From Gammaproteobacteria bacterium (lineage in GTDB: Bacteria > Pseudomonadota > Gammaproteobacteria > Chromatiales > Chromatiaceae), in assembly GCA_030148485.1 (NCBI GenBank), contig JASBTJ010000035.1, forward strand, positions 1-36,246: a stretch of DNA of 36,246 bases. The letters run 5' to 3'. The notes below the pieces were generated by a model. That model was given only the letters and a program-made list of their open reading frames with translations, did not search any database and was not told where the DNA came from. The position numbers and the translations under genes are program-made. This document shows, in pieces, positions 1 to 7,221 of the stretch (its first letter is position 1; each line of letters starts with the position of its first letter).

Positions 1-213
1 TTCAGCGTGCAGGCCTGAAAAATAACCTGCGGGGCGATGATAACGATGCTGGAACCGATTCAATCAGAGGTTCCCTAAGGAGCCTCTGAAAAATTCAGAG
101 GTTCCGCGGCACAGGGAGGTGCCGCCAAAATCGGTCACGGCAAGTGACTGATTTTGCAGCAAGCTGCAAACCCCGTTTGCAGCGTAGCGTGCGCTGAGAA
201 GTCCAGGATGGAC
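1..213. repeat. Gene-free left edge with a run of consecutive hairpins
   Basis: No coding region is supported here. From about 51 the DNA is an almost unbroken series of inverted repeats: GGAACC 51-56 with GGTTCC 69-74; TCAGAGG 64-70 with CCTCTGA 83-89; CCTCTGAA 83-90 with TTCAGAGG 94-101 (3-nt loop); GCGGCAC 106-112 with GTGCCGC 119-125; AAAATC/GTCAC 127-138 with GTGAC/GATTTT 144-155; TTTGCAGC 153-160 with GCTGCAAA 163-170; and GCTGCAAAC 163-171 with GTTTGCAGC 175-183. The 11-mer TCAGAGGTTCC occurs twice (64-74 and 95-105). Several arms are shared, so alternative foldings compete. It resembles a REP/BIME-like or MITE-like element, or a structured RNA. The identity is not established. Confidence 0.6.
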
Positions 214-224
214 TTATTCAGCGC
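191..224 (-). terminator. Long hairpin at the 3' end of the buf operon
   Basis: GCGCTGA (191-197) pairs with TCAGCGC (218-224), and AAGTCCA (199-205) pairs with TGGACTT (209-215), leaving a 3-nt loop and a small internal bulge. The stop codon of the minus-strand anti-sigma gene (214-216) lies inside the stem. It could end or stabilise the operon transcript, but there is no T-tract, so a classical Rho-independent terminator is not shown. It may simply be the first unit of the hairpin repeat to its left. Confidence 0.4.
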
Positions 225-861
225 TTCCCTGAGGCATCCCGGTCACCGCGAACAGCACCCCACCGTCGACCCAGAGCCTCACGTTCACACCCCGGGCCAC
301 CAGGTTGATGGGCCGTTCACCTTTGCCCATATCCGGGACCGGGCCATGTACGTGCGGATCGTAACGTACCTCGTACACGGTGCGTAGATTTCCGCCGGAT
401 GTGGCGACGCGAAACTGCGCCGCGGTCTTGCCCTGTACCGAGCAATATCGTCCGCCCAGCAAGCGCCCATTGCGCGGCGCAAGCGGTGGCGTCTGCACGG
501 GCTGAAAGTCCAATGCGGTGAAGTAGCGCCGCAGGGTATCCAGGTTGTTGCTGGTCACCTCCAACGGGCGTTGTTTCAGATGATTGGCCGCCACTTCGTC
601 GGCAACTCGCTCCAGCATGCTGCGCCCGTCCGCGGGCGGGGTCAGACCCAATAGCCATACCGCGAGCAGTACCCCCGCCAGCGCACCCACGCCGGCGGCG
701 AGGCCGACCAACCACCGACCCCCCCGGACGGACGGCGATGCGGCGTCGACCTGCGCCACCCGCTGTTGCAGGGCGGCCATCTGCTGCGCGGTCAACTGGC
801 AGCCGCGCTGACGCTCGGCCACCGCCTGCTTGAGCAATACCGGGGATGAACGACGGTTCAT
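214..861 (-). CDS. Putative membrane anti-sigma factor of the buf operon
   Basis: 215-residue single-pass membrane protein. The cytoplasmic N-terminus is about 48 residues long and Gln/Arg-rich. One hydrophobic helix spans about 50-73, and the rest should be a periplasmic domain containing a G-G-R-Y-C-S-V-Q-G-K-T-A-A-Q segment near residues 135-150, a pattern familiar from putative anti-sigma factors. The gene starts with ATG overlapping the stop of the sigma gene by 4 bases (ATGA), so the pair is translationally coupled. By position and topology it should hold the ECF sigma factor at the membrane and release it on a periplasmic signal, perhaps metal or redox. The last codons run into a hairpin repeat that supplies the TAA stop, so the native C-terminus may have been altered. 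The function is inferred from context and topology, not from a diagnostic domain. Confidence 0.72.
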   Translation of the reverse strand: MNRRSSPVLLKQAVAERQRGCQLTAQQMAALQQRVAQVDAASPSVRGGRWLVGLAAGVGALAGVLLAVWLLGLTPPADGRSMLERVADEVAANHLKQRPLEVTSNNLDTLRRYFTALDFQPVQTPPLAPRNGRLLGGRYCSVQGKTAAQFRVATSGGNLRTVYEVRYDPHVHGPVPDMGKGERPINLVARGVNVRLWVDGGVLFAVTGMPQGSAE

Positions 862-1367
862 GGGCTGACCTCAGGGATTTCCGTCTGAGCCTTGCGCCAC
901 GGCGCCAAGCGGCGGCGCAGACGATGTATGCGGGACAGCACCGTACCGCGCGGTTCGTCCAACAACTCGGCGACCTCTTGGGCTGTGTGTCCCTCGACCG
1001 CCCAAAGATGCAACAGCTCGCGTTCCAGGGGTGTCAAACGACGCCACAGCTGATCCAGGTCCTGGCGCAGGATCAACAGGTCCTCCAGACCGCGAAAACC
1101 CAGACTCAAGGCGTCGAGACGCTGATCGTCGTACGCCTCGACACGGTCGCTGTGATCCGTGCGGCGAGTATCGATGAAGCGGTTGCGCAGCATACGCCGC
1201 AACATGGCTTCCGGTCGGTCCGGCTCCCCCATGCGGGCGTCTCGCCGCAGGTAACGCTCGACGCCGTCCTGCAGCAGGTCGTAGGCGGTCGATTCATTGC
1301 CTGTCAGGGCACAGCAATAACGATACATCCGGTTGAGCATGTCCTGGTCGAGCGGGAAACCGGACAT
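858..1367 (-). CDS. ECF-family RNA polymerase sigma factor
   Basis: 169-residue sigma-70 family protein of ECF size. Region 2 lies at about 8-75 (M-Y-R-Y-C-C-A-L-T-G followed by the D-L-L-Q-D-G-V helix). Region 4 lies at about 105-160 and has a helix-turn-helix (T-A-Q-E-V-A-E-L-L-D then G-T-V-L-S-R-I-H-R-L-R-R-R-L). There is no region 1 or 3. The reading frame is open further upstream, but ATG at 1367 is the better start: it forms a TGATG junction with the bufC stop and begins just before region 2. It probably directs transcription of the bufA promoter and perhaps other metal or oxidant stress genes, under control of the downstream membrane protein. In Caulobacter, bufferin operons are linked to an ECF sigma/anti-sigma pair (SigF/NrsF), so the association has precedent. 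The autoregulation here is inference. Confidence 0.88.
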   Translation of the reverse strand: MSGFPLDQDMLNRMYRYCCALTGNESTAYDLLQDGVERYLRRDARMGEPDRPEAMLRRMLRNRFIDTRRTDHSDRVEAYDDQRLDALSLGFRGLEDLLILRQDLDQLWRRLTPLERELLHLWAVEGHTAQEVAELLDEPRGTVLSRIHRLRRRLAPWRKAQTEIPEVSP

Positions 1368-2134
1368 CACGACAATACCTGGTAGCCGCCAATCCAGCCG
1401 CAGCGGAGCAGCTCGGGCAGCCGGTCGAGCGCGTCCGCCGTTGCCGCCAGCGCGCCGAGGGACAAACCGCGTTGCACGCCGTCGAGCAGACCGTACCGCC
1501 GTGGGCAGACCACCGCCGCCAACCTGCGGTTGTGCTGTCGCCATACGACGATACGTTCCCGCCCGGGCGGGAACGTCCGATGCGTGTCACCGTGTCGGTG
1601 TGCCGCCCAAATGGTATGTACCGGCGTCTGCGAATCGAGCAGATGGACGCTGGCGCCAAGCGTCAACACCACCTTTTCGGGAACCCCGCGCAAGGCTTGC
1701 GCAAAACCGGCGTGATCGAACGGCCCATCGTCCGGCAGGTAGTACGCCAGCTGCCAGAGCCATTCCAAGCGCGCCAGTTGCGGCAGGTAGCCCAGGCCAG
1801 TGAACTGCGGTCGGGCGATCGCCAATGCCAGGACCCGGTGAAACCGATCGCCGTAGCGGTTGAGATCCGGATCCGTGGAGGGGTATGCGGCCAGGTACTG
1901 CGACGCCAGCGCATCGAAACAGCGTGGGCCGACGACCGCCAGCACCACCGGATACGTTTGCCGAAGGGCGGCAATGCATGCCCCGCACGTATTGCGACGA
2001 TGGATCGCCAGACGTCGTGAAACATCAGGGGCATCGATACCCAAGCCGTGCAGCCCGCCTTCCGGGGGCCGTCGCGGCGCCTGGATGGCCGCGGCCAAAG
2101 CGATCTGACATTCTCTGAGTCGGCTCATGGTCAT
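1367..2134 (-). CDS. bufC: DUF2063 protein, BufC/HvfC-type partner of the MNIO enzyme
   Basis: 255-residue protein of the DUF2063 (HvfC/BufC) family, often labelled a putative DNA-binding domain. The N-terminal half carries the family pattern R-L-A-I-H-R-R-N-T followed by a helical stretch with Y-P-V-V-L-A-V-V-G. The C-terminal half is the beta-rich segment with V-H-T-I-W-A-A-H. In characterised systems this protein recruits the precursor peptide to the DUF692 oxidase and is needed for modification. The start is taken as ATG at 2134, giving a TGATG overlap with the bufB stop. An in-frame GTG at 2137 and an ATG at 2125 are alternatives. It sits between bufB and the sigma gene and overlaps both. 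Confidence 0.85.
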   Translation of the reverse strand: MTMSRLRECQIALAAAIQAPRRPPEGGLHGLGIDAPDVSRRLAIHRRNTCGACIAALRQTYPVVLAVVGPRCFDALASQYLAAYPSTDPDLNRYGDRFHRVLALAIARPQFTGLGYLPQLARLEWLWQLAYYLPDDGPFDHAGFAQALRGVPEKVVLTLGASVHLLDSQTPVHTIWAAHRHGDTHRTFPPGRERIVVWRQHNRRLAAVVCPRRYGLLDGVQRGLSLGALAATADALDRLPELLRCGWIGGYQVLS

Positions 2135-3021
2135 CACCGTGTGACCCTATGCTGGCGCTGTGCTTGCCGGCGAATGTCCTCGGCCTTGCGTGCCTGATCC
2201 TGCAACACCTCGAACGCCGGGACATCGTTGTCCCACTCGATCAGGGTCGGCACCTGCGGCAGCAGTGCGACCACCTCGCGGTACAATTGCCAGACCGGTT
2301 TGCTGACGGGATTATTGTGCGCGTCGATCAGGTGATCGCCGCGGTCCTCGTAACCGGCAAGATGCAATTGTACGACGGCATCGAGCGGCAGCGCGCCCAG
2401 GTAAGGTGCCAGCAGCTCACCGTTGTTCACGTGATTGACGTAGAGATTGTTCACGTCCAGCAACAGCCGACACCCGGTGCGGTCCACCAGCTCGGCGAGG
2501 AACTGAGCCTCACTCATTTGTGACGCATCGAAACCGATGTACGCCGACACGTTCTCGATCACCAGGGGGCGACCGAGCACCTCCTGAATCGCCTGAACAC
2601 GGGCTGCAACATGGATCAGTGCCTCCGCGGTATAGGGTATGGGCAGCAGGTCGTGGAACTGGCGCCCGTGACAAGCGGTGAAACACAGGTGATCCGATAC
2701 CCAGGCCGCACCGGTCACATCGGCCAACGCCGCCATGCGGGTCAGATAGGCCAGATCCAGAGGATCGGTTCCAGCGACATTCATGCCAACACAATGCAGG
2801 GTCACCGGCCAGCGAGCGGCCACCGCCAACACCTGTGCCCGTACCAGACCGCCCGGGGCCACATGATTGTCGGCGAGCAGCTCGAAGAAAGGCACCGGCG
2901 GCACCTCGGCCAACACTTGGGCGATGTGACAGCTGCGCAAGCCGATACCCGTGCCCGTCGGGGCCCGTGGCAAGCCTGGGCGGGCACGGGATACCGCCGC
3001 ACGGGTCGTTGCAAGCGACAC
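2134..3021 (-). CDS. bufB: DUF692/MNIO family multinuclear iron oxidase, BufB-type
   Basis: 295-residue TIM-barrel protein of the DUF692 (MNIO, HvfB/BufB) family, which uses a multi-iron centre to convert cysteines of a precursor peptide into thiooxazole or oxazolone-type heterocycles. Family landmarks in order: F-E-L-L-A-D-N-H near residue 45, L-H-C-V-G-M-N near 75, W-V-S-D-H-L-C-F near 107, V-I-E-N-V-S-A-Y near 155, L-L-L-D-V-N-N-L-Y-V-N near 187, L-H-L-A-G-Y and D-A-H-N near 220-235, and L-I-E-W-D-N-D near 260. These supply the His/Asp/Glu metal ligands. The start is GTG at 3021, chosen because GGAGGG at 3029-3034 lies 7 bases upstream. The longer open frame overlaps bufA. Only 14 bases separate it from bufA, and it ends in a TGATG overlap with bufC. 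Confidence 0.9.
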   Translation of the reverse strand: MSLATTRAAVSRARPGLPRAPTGTGIGLRSCHIAQVLAEVPPVPFFELLADNHVAPGGLVRAQVLAVAARWPVTLHCVGMNVAGTDPLDLAYLTRMAALADVTGAAWVSDHLCFTACHGRQFHDLLPIPYTAEALIHVAARVQAIQEVLGRPLVIENVSAYIGFDASQMSEAQFLAELVDRTGCRLLLDVNNLYVNHVNNGELLAPYLGALPLDAVVQLHLAGYEDRGDHLIDAHNNPVSKPVWQLYREVVALLPQVPTLIEWDNDVPAFEVLQDQARKAEDIRRQAQRQHRVTR

Positions 3022-3035
3022 CGGCGATCCCTCCG

Positions 3036-3323
3036 TCACTTGGCGGGCTTGATCTTGGCGACCTTGCCGCCGATCTTCGCGCAGGTCCCTTCCGGCGTGT
3101 ACACCCATTCATTGGGCATGTCGTCGCCTGAGGCTTGGCTGGCACAGCTGTGTCTGCCATCCAGACTGCCGCAGTCGTTCATACCCTTTTTCGCGACGCC
3201 GGCACATTTTTCCCAGTTCTTCGGCGCATCCGGCACGGCCGCTGCCGTACCGCTTGCCAGCAGGGCGGAAACGGCAAGCAAACCGGCCGCTGCAGTGCCA
3301 ACCTTATCGAAAGCTGATGTCAT
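3036..3323 (-). CDS. bufA: Bufferin-type metallophore precursor, DUF2282 family
   Basis: 95-residue exported precursor peptide. Residues 1-29 form a Sec signal peptide ending in T-A-A-A. The mature part is about 66 residues with four cysteines at 40, 51, 60 and 81 in the DUF2282 layout: K-C-A-G-V-A-K-K-G-M-N-D-C-G, then S-C-A, then P-N-E-W and G-T-C-A-K-I-G-G. Characterised bufferins of this family are RiPPs whose cysteines are modified by the MNIO enzyme and which bind copper in the periplasm. The start ATG at 3323 has an AGAGAGG ribosome binding site 6 bases upstream (3330-3336). The frame stays open for 94 more codons upstream, but that part has no signal peptide logic. It is first in a five-gene operon with bufB, bufC, sigma and anti-sigma. 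No DoxX-type partner is seen nearby. Confidence 0.9.
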   Translation of the reverse strand: MTSAFDKVGTAAAGLLAVSALLASGTAAAVPDAPKNWEKCAGVAKKGMNDCGSLDGRHSCASQASGDDMPNEWVYTPEGTCAKIGGKVAKIKPAK

Positions 3324-3603
3324 GATGATCCTCTCTTGCAGGTGTGATGTGTTACGAGCAACAGGGGCTCGAGCCCCTGGAGAACCGCTGAGACAATCCG
3401 TCGACCACGAGCTTGGCGCCGCAATCCACCGCGCGTTGGCCGCCAATCTTCCCGATAGCCGGCCATGACACGCGATTTGCACCGCGAACACGCGGACCCG
3501 GTCGCCCACCTGAACGGCCTGGACTTCCTCAAAAGGCCCTGACCAAGAGACGAACCCGAAGACCGATTGATTGCACCGCATACAACACGTAGGGAACGCG
3601 CAC
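3324..3603. promoter_or_regulatory. Leader and promoter region of the buf operon
   Basis: About 280 bases without a convincing gene lie between bufA and the soxB terminator. They must hold the promoter of the buf operon. I could not assign a confident -35/-10 pair for either the housekeeping or an ECF sigma factor. The outstanding element is the palindrome at 3362-3379. Open frames across this stretch are shadows of the GC bias. Confidence 0.5.
3362..3379. promoter_or_regulatory. Perfect 18-bp palindrome upstream of bufA
   Basis: CAGGGGCTCGAGCCCCTG reads identically on both strands and lies 38 bases before the bufA start codon. As DNA it could be an operator for a dimeric regulator. As RNA it would make a tight GC hairpin in the 5' leader. 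Which of these applies cannot be decided from sequence alone. Confidence 0.55.
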
Positions 3604-3633
3604 AAAAAAACGCCCAGCGATGCGGGGCGTTTC
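3604..3633 (-). terminator. Rho-independent terminator of soxB
   Basis: Read on the minus strand, AAACGCCC (3632-3625) pairs with GGGCGTTT (3615-3608) around a 9-base loop and is followed by a run of T (3610-3604). It lies 27 bases past the soxB stop codon and separates soxB from the buf operon, so the two are independent transcription units. Confidence 0.88.
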
Positions 3634-3659
3634 TGTCCGGTCGGAACGGCGTACGGCGA

Positions 3660-5438
3660 TCAGCCGTTGGCGTAGTTCTCGATACCCGGGTTGCCTTTCA
3701 CGTTGACCAACTTCGGCGTATTCAGCTTGTTGATCTTGATGGTCCGCTTCAGGCGCAGGTAATCGGCAACCTGTTCCCAGATCGGGGCACCCGGCGCCTT
3801 GGAACCGACGGTGGCCCAACCGGCGACCACGTACTTCTTGTCGGCATCGACCGGCGTGCCGTCGTCCAGCGTCATGTTGCTGATGCGCTTGCCGAAATCG
3901 CCGGTGGGATCGCAGACATAGTCCAGACCGCCGACACGCACCATATCGCCACCCTGCTGGTAGTACGGGTCCTTGTTGAACAGGTTGTCGCAGACATCCT
4001 CCAGGATCAACTTGATGTCGGCACCAGTCATCTCACGACGATAGGTCTCGGGGTAGGTGATGCAGGTCTGATCCATGACGTTGTCCATGGTGATCTTCTG
4101 ACCCGGCATCACGGTGGTACCCCAACGGAAGCCCGGCGACAGGGAGATCTGTGCGTCGTTGACCTCGCGCAGCGCATCGCAGATAACCTGGTCGAAGGTG
4201 CCGTTGAAGTTGCCGCGGCGGTACAGGACCTCTTCGGCAACGGCCAGTTCCTCTTCCAACTGGGTCTTGTAAGGCGTGCGAACCTTGGTGATGTAGTCGG
4301 TCATCTCCTGGTCGGCGTCGAGCATATTGGAGAATACCGGCAGCAGGCGGTAGCGGAAATCACGGACCTTGCCGCCCTTGACGTCGAAGTCCATCACGCC
4401 CAGGAACTTGCCGTTGGAACCGGCGTTGGTCACCAGGGTGACACCGTTCTTGTTCTTCACCGGCACGGCGCCCGGCATGCCATCGTGGGTATGACCGCCG
4501 AAGATGGCGTCGATACCGGTGACCCTGGAGGCCATCTTCAGGTCCACGTCCATGCCGTTGTGCGACACCACGACCACCACGTCCGGTTTTTCGGTCTCAC
4601 GTACCAGATTAACGATATTCTGCATCTGGCCGTCTTTGATACCGAAGGTCCAGTGGGGAATGAAGCGGCTGGGGTTGGCAATCGGGGTATACGGGAACGC
4701 CTGACCGATGACGGCCACGCGCATGCCGTTGACGGTCTTCATGGTGTACGGCTTGAAGGCCAGCCCGGCGTCTTCATTGAAGCCCTTGAAGTCTGCGAAT
4801 TCGTAGTCGAACAGCGCATCTTCCTTCACGTTGACGTTCTGGCAGACGAAGTCGCCCTTGAAGTCGTTGACGTTGGAGATGACCTCTTCGTCCAGGTAGG
4901 TGAATTCCCAGTGACCGGTCATCACGTCCACGCCCAACAGGTTACAGGCGCCGACCATGTCCTTGCCGCGGGTCCAGTAGGCAGTGCCCGAGCCCTGCCA
5001 GGTATCACCGCCGTCCAGCAGCAAGCTGTTGCCGTCGCCGCGATCGGCACGCAACTTCTTGACCAGGGTACGCAGATGCGCAAAACCGCCGACCTTGCCG
5101 TACTTGCGGGCCGCCTCTTCGAAATTCAGATAGGTAAAGGCGTGTTCTTCGATACCGCCGCCCGGCACGCCGAAGTGATCCAACAGGGCCTTGCCCACCA
5201 GGTGTGGTGGCTGACCATAGGCATAGCCGATACCCAGGTTGACGTTCGGCTCGCGGAAATAGATGGGATTCAGTTGAGCGTGGCAGTCGGTCATGTGCAT
5301 CAGCGTCACATTGCCGAACTTGGGTACTTCGTACAGATCGCTCGGCTGCTTGCGGCTGGCGAAAGCCGAGCCGGGCACCAGGCCAGCAGCACCGGCCATA
5401 CCGACCAGGCGCATGAATTCTCGACGGGAGATGGTCAT
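3660..5438 (-). CDS. soxB: Thiosulfohydrolase SoxB
   Basis: 592-residue periplasmic dimanganese enzyme. It hydrolyses the sulfane-sulfonate bound to SoxYZ and releases sulfate in thiosulfate oxidation. A twin-arginine signal (S-R-R-E-F-M-R-L-V-G, residues 4-13) precedes the calcineurin-like metal domain: D51 and H53 (H-M-T-D-C-H), D145 (G-G-D-T-W), G-H-W-E-F at 175-179 (the SoxB form of the 5'-nucleotidase G-N-H-E motif), H293 (S-H-N-G-M-D), and G-G-H-T-H-D at 314-319. The 5'-nucleotidase C-terminal domain follows from about residue 370. Length is normal for SoxB. ATG at 5438 has GGAGG about 10 bases upstream. The gene stands alone: no soxXAYZ or soxCD is next to it, so the other Sox proteins must be elsewhere. 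It has its own candidate promoter and a strong terminator. Confidence 0.97.
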   Translation of the reverse strand: MTISRREFMRLVGMAGAAGLVPGSAFASRKQPSDLYEVPKFGNVTLMHMTDCHAQLNPIYFREPNVNLGIGYAYGQPPHLVGKALLDHFGVPGGGIEEHAFTYLNFEEAARKYGKVGGFAHLRTLVKKLRADRGDGNSLLLDGGDTWQGSGTAYWTRGKDMVGACNLLGVDVMTGHWEFTYLDEEVISNVNDFKGDFVCQNVNVKEDALFDYEFADFKGFNEDAGLAFKPYTMKTVNGMRVAVIGQAFPYTPIANPSRFIPHWTFGIKDGQMQNIVNLVRETEKPDVVVVVSHNGMDVDLKMASRVTGIDAIFGGHTHDGMPGAVPVKNKNGVTLVTNAGSNGKFLGVMDFDVKGGKVRDFRYRLLPVFSNMLDADQEMTDYITKVRTPYKTQLEEELAVAEEVLYRRGNFNGTFDQVICDALREVNDAQISLSPGFRWGTTVMPGQKITMDNVMDQTCITYPETYRREMTGADIKLILEDVCDNLFNKDPYYQQGGDMVRVGGLDYVCDPTGDFGKRISNMTLDDGTPVDADKKYVVAGWATVGSKAPGAPIWEQVADYLRLKRTIKINKLNTPKLVNVKGNPGIENYANG

Positions 5439-5530
5439 GAACGCTTATCCTCCAACTGGGGCTCGACGGCGTCTATTGAATTGTGGTCTCGATGTGCCGA
5501 CGCCGGTTCATTTTTTGAAAAAGACGGGCA

Positions 5531-5559
5531 AGTATACCTGCATCCGGGATTAGGGTGAA
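5531..5559 (-). promoter_or_regulatory. Candidate sigma-70 promoter for soxB
   Basis: On the minus strand TTCACC (5559-5554) and TATACT (5536-5531) are separated by exactly 17 bases. The -35 matches consensus at 4 of 6 and the -10 at 5 of 6. It overlaps the last codon and stop of msrQ and would give a leader of roughly 85-90 bases before soxB. Confidence 0.45.
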
Positions 5560-6197
5560 TCGCCGGCCCGACGCGCCAAAATGGGGCGTTCAAGGCCCAG
5601 GACCCGGCGTAACACTAGCATCACTGTTGGTATTCTGAGCACTAGCATTACCCCTAGGACACCCCCGTAGATTGCCGGTTCCTCCCAGTCCGCCTTCACC
5701 AACCACACAAAGTGCAGGACCGCGAGCACGGCTATCGGGTAGACCAGGCGGTGCAACCGCTGCCAGCGTCGCCCCAGACGCCGCATGGCCGCCCGTGTGG
5801 AAGTGGCCGCCAGCGGCAACAGCAACGCCAGGGCCGTGAAGCCGACGGTGATATACGGCCGCTTGACCACATCCACGAGCATCCCGCTCAGGTCCCATTG
5901 TTGGTCCAGCCACGCCCAGGTCAGCCCGTGCAGGGTCGCGTAGAAGAAACTGTAAAGCCCCAGCATGCGGCGCCACCGCAACCAGCCCGGGCGGCCGGTG
6001 AGACGCTGCAGCGGGCGCATGGCGAGGGTCAGCAGCAACAGCCGCAACGCCCAATCACCGGTGCCATGCAGCACCGCCTCCACCGGATTGGGCCCGAGGT
6101 CGCCATACAGGCCGCCATGGACAATACCCGCGAGCGGTAACAGACCACCGAGAAAAACCAACCACCAGATGGTCAGCCGACGCATCTTGTCGATCAT
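5550..6197 (-). CDS. msrQ: MsrQ, heme membrane subunit of the MsrPQ methionine sulfoxide reductase
   Basis: 215-residue polytopic membrane protein of the ferric reductase-like family, close to the 211 residues of E. coli MsrQ. It passes electrons from the quinone pool or a flavin reductase through b-type heme to periplasmic MsrP. About six helices are visible, with candidate heme histidines in Y-A-T-L-H-G-L-T-W (near residue 91), R-L-H-R-L-V-Y-P and L-H-F-V-W-L-V-K (near 150-165). ATG at 6197 overlaps the msrP stop (TGATG), so the two are translated together. The open frame extends farther upstream but lies inside msrP. The stop overlaps the candidate soxB promoter. Confidence 0.93.
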   Translation of the reverse strand: MIDKMRRLTIWWLVFLGGLLPLAGIVHGGLYGDLGPNPVEAVLHGTGDWALRLLLLTLAMRPLQRLTGRPGWLRWRRMLGLYSFFYATLHGLTWAWLDQQWDLSGMLVDVVKRPYITVGFTALALLLPLAATSTRAAMRRLGRRWQRLHRLVYPIAVLAVLHFVWLVKADWEEPAIYGGVLGVMLVLRIPTVMLVLRRVLGLERPILARRAGDSP

Positions 6198-7156
6198 CAG
6201 TAAAACCGCGACAGATCCATGCCGCGGTAAAGGCCGGCCACCTGCTCCGCGTAACCGTTGAACAGTTGGGTAGGCTGCTTGGCCGCGAACAGCCCGGCGC
6301 CCAGCACCCGGTGACGCTTCTGGCTCCAGCGGGGATGATCCACCTGCGGGTTCACGTTGGCATAGAACCCGTATTCGCGTGGTGCCAGTTTCCACCAGGT
6401 GGTTTCCGGGATATCCCGGACGAAGCGGATGCCGACAATGGACTTGATGCTTTTGAAGCCGTATTTCAAGGGCACGACCAACCGCAACGGCGCCCCGTTC
6501 TGATTGGGCAACACCTCCCCGTACAGCCCGGTGGCCAGCAGGGTCAGCGGATGCATGGCCTCGTCCATGCGCAGCCCCTCACGATAAGGCCAATCCAACA
6601 CACCGCGCTGCTGGCCGGGCATCTGCTGCGGATCGAACAGGGTCTCGAAGGCGACGAAATTGGCGCGCGAATTGGGCTGGAAACGCTTGAGCAGATCACC
6701 CAAGGGAAAGCCCACCCAGGGCACCGTCATCGCCCAGGCCTCGACGCAGCGAAAGCGATAGATGCGTTCTTCCTGGGTGAAGTCCTTGAGGATGTCTTCG
6801 ATACCGATTTCGCCGGGCTTGTCGCATTCGCCGTCCACACGCACGGTCCAGGGACGGGTCTGCAGACTGTGGGCATGACGCGCCGGATCGCTTTTGGCTG
6901 TGCCGAACTCGTAGAAATTGTTGTAGCTGGTGGCGTCCTGGAAATCGGTCAGAGCCAAACCCCGACCATAATCGGTGTCCACCACGCCGCTGATCGCCTG
7001 CCCTTGACCCGGACGACTCGCCAACGCACCGGCGCGTTCGGCAACCAGACCGACACCCGCAGCCGCGGCCGCCTTGATCAGACGACGGCGATCCTGCCAA
7101 ACGGCACGGTCGGTGATTTCGGAGGATTTGATGGGATCGGGCTTCTTGATCAGCAT
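6197..7156 (-). CDS. msrP: MsrP, molybdopterin methionine sulfoxide reductase catalytic subunit
   Basis: 319-residue periplasmic molybdoenzyme that reduces methionine sulfoxide in oxidised envelope proteins. A twin-arginine signal (D-R-R-R-L-I-K-A-A, residues 22-30) is followed by an alanine-rich hydrophobic stretch. The molybdenum-ligand cysteine is C137 in Y-R-F-R-C-V-E-A-W, and family blocks [25 protein letters not shown] and G-F-Y-A-N-V-N-P align along the whole protein. It forms a two-gene operon with msrQ. It helps keep exported proteins, for example SoxB or copper proteins, active under oxidant stress. Confidence 0.96.
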   Translation of the reverse strand: MLIKKPDPIKSSEITDRAVWQDRRRLIKAAAAAGVGLVAERAGALASRPGQGQAISGVVDTDYGRGLALTDFQDATSYNNFYEFGTAKSDPARHAHSLQTRPWTVRVDGECDKPGEIGIEDILKDFTQEERIYRFRCVEAWAMTVPWVGFPLGDLLKRFQPNSRANFVAFETLFDPQQMPGQQRGVLDWPYREGLRMDEAMHPLTLLATGLYGEVLPNQNGAPLRLVVPLKYGFKSIKSIVGIRFVRDIPETTWWKLAPREYGFYANVNPQVDHPRWSQKRHRVLGAGLFAAKQPTQLFNGYAEQVAGLYRGMDLSRFY

Positions 7157-7221
7157 GGGGAACCTGTAGGCGAACGACTCACCCCCCTACAGACCGCCCG
7201 AGGCCGCCGGGAATTCCCGCC

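Noticed and set aside
1-230. CRISPR array
   Set aside because: The repeats are palindromes of different sequence with shared arms, not identical units with unique spacers of constant length.
3567-5558. Plus-strand open frame of 663 codons across soxB
   Set aside because: It is the antisense shadow of soxB. It has no domain logic, is rich in His/Val/Gly repeats typical of reversed GC-rich codons, and soxB itself is certain.
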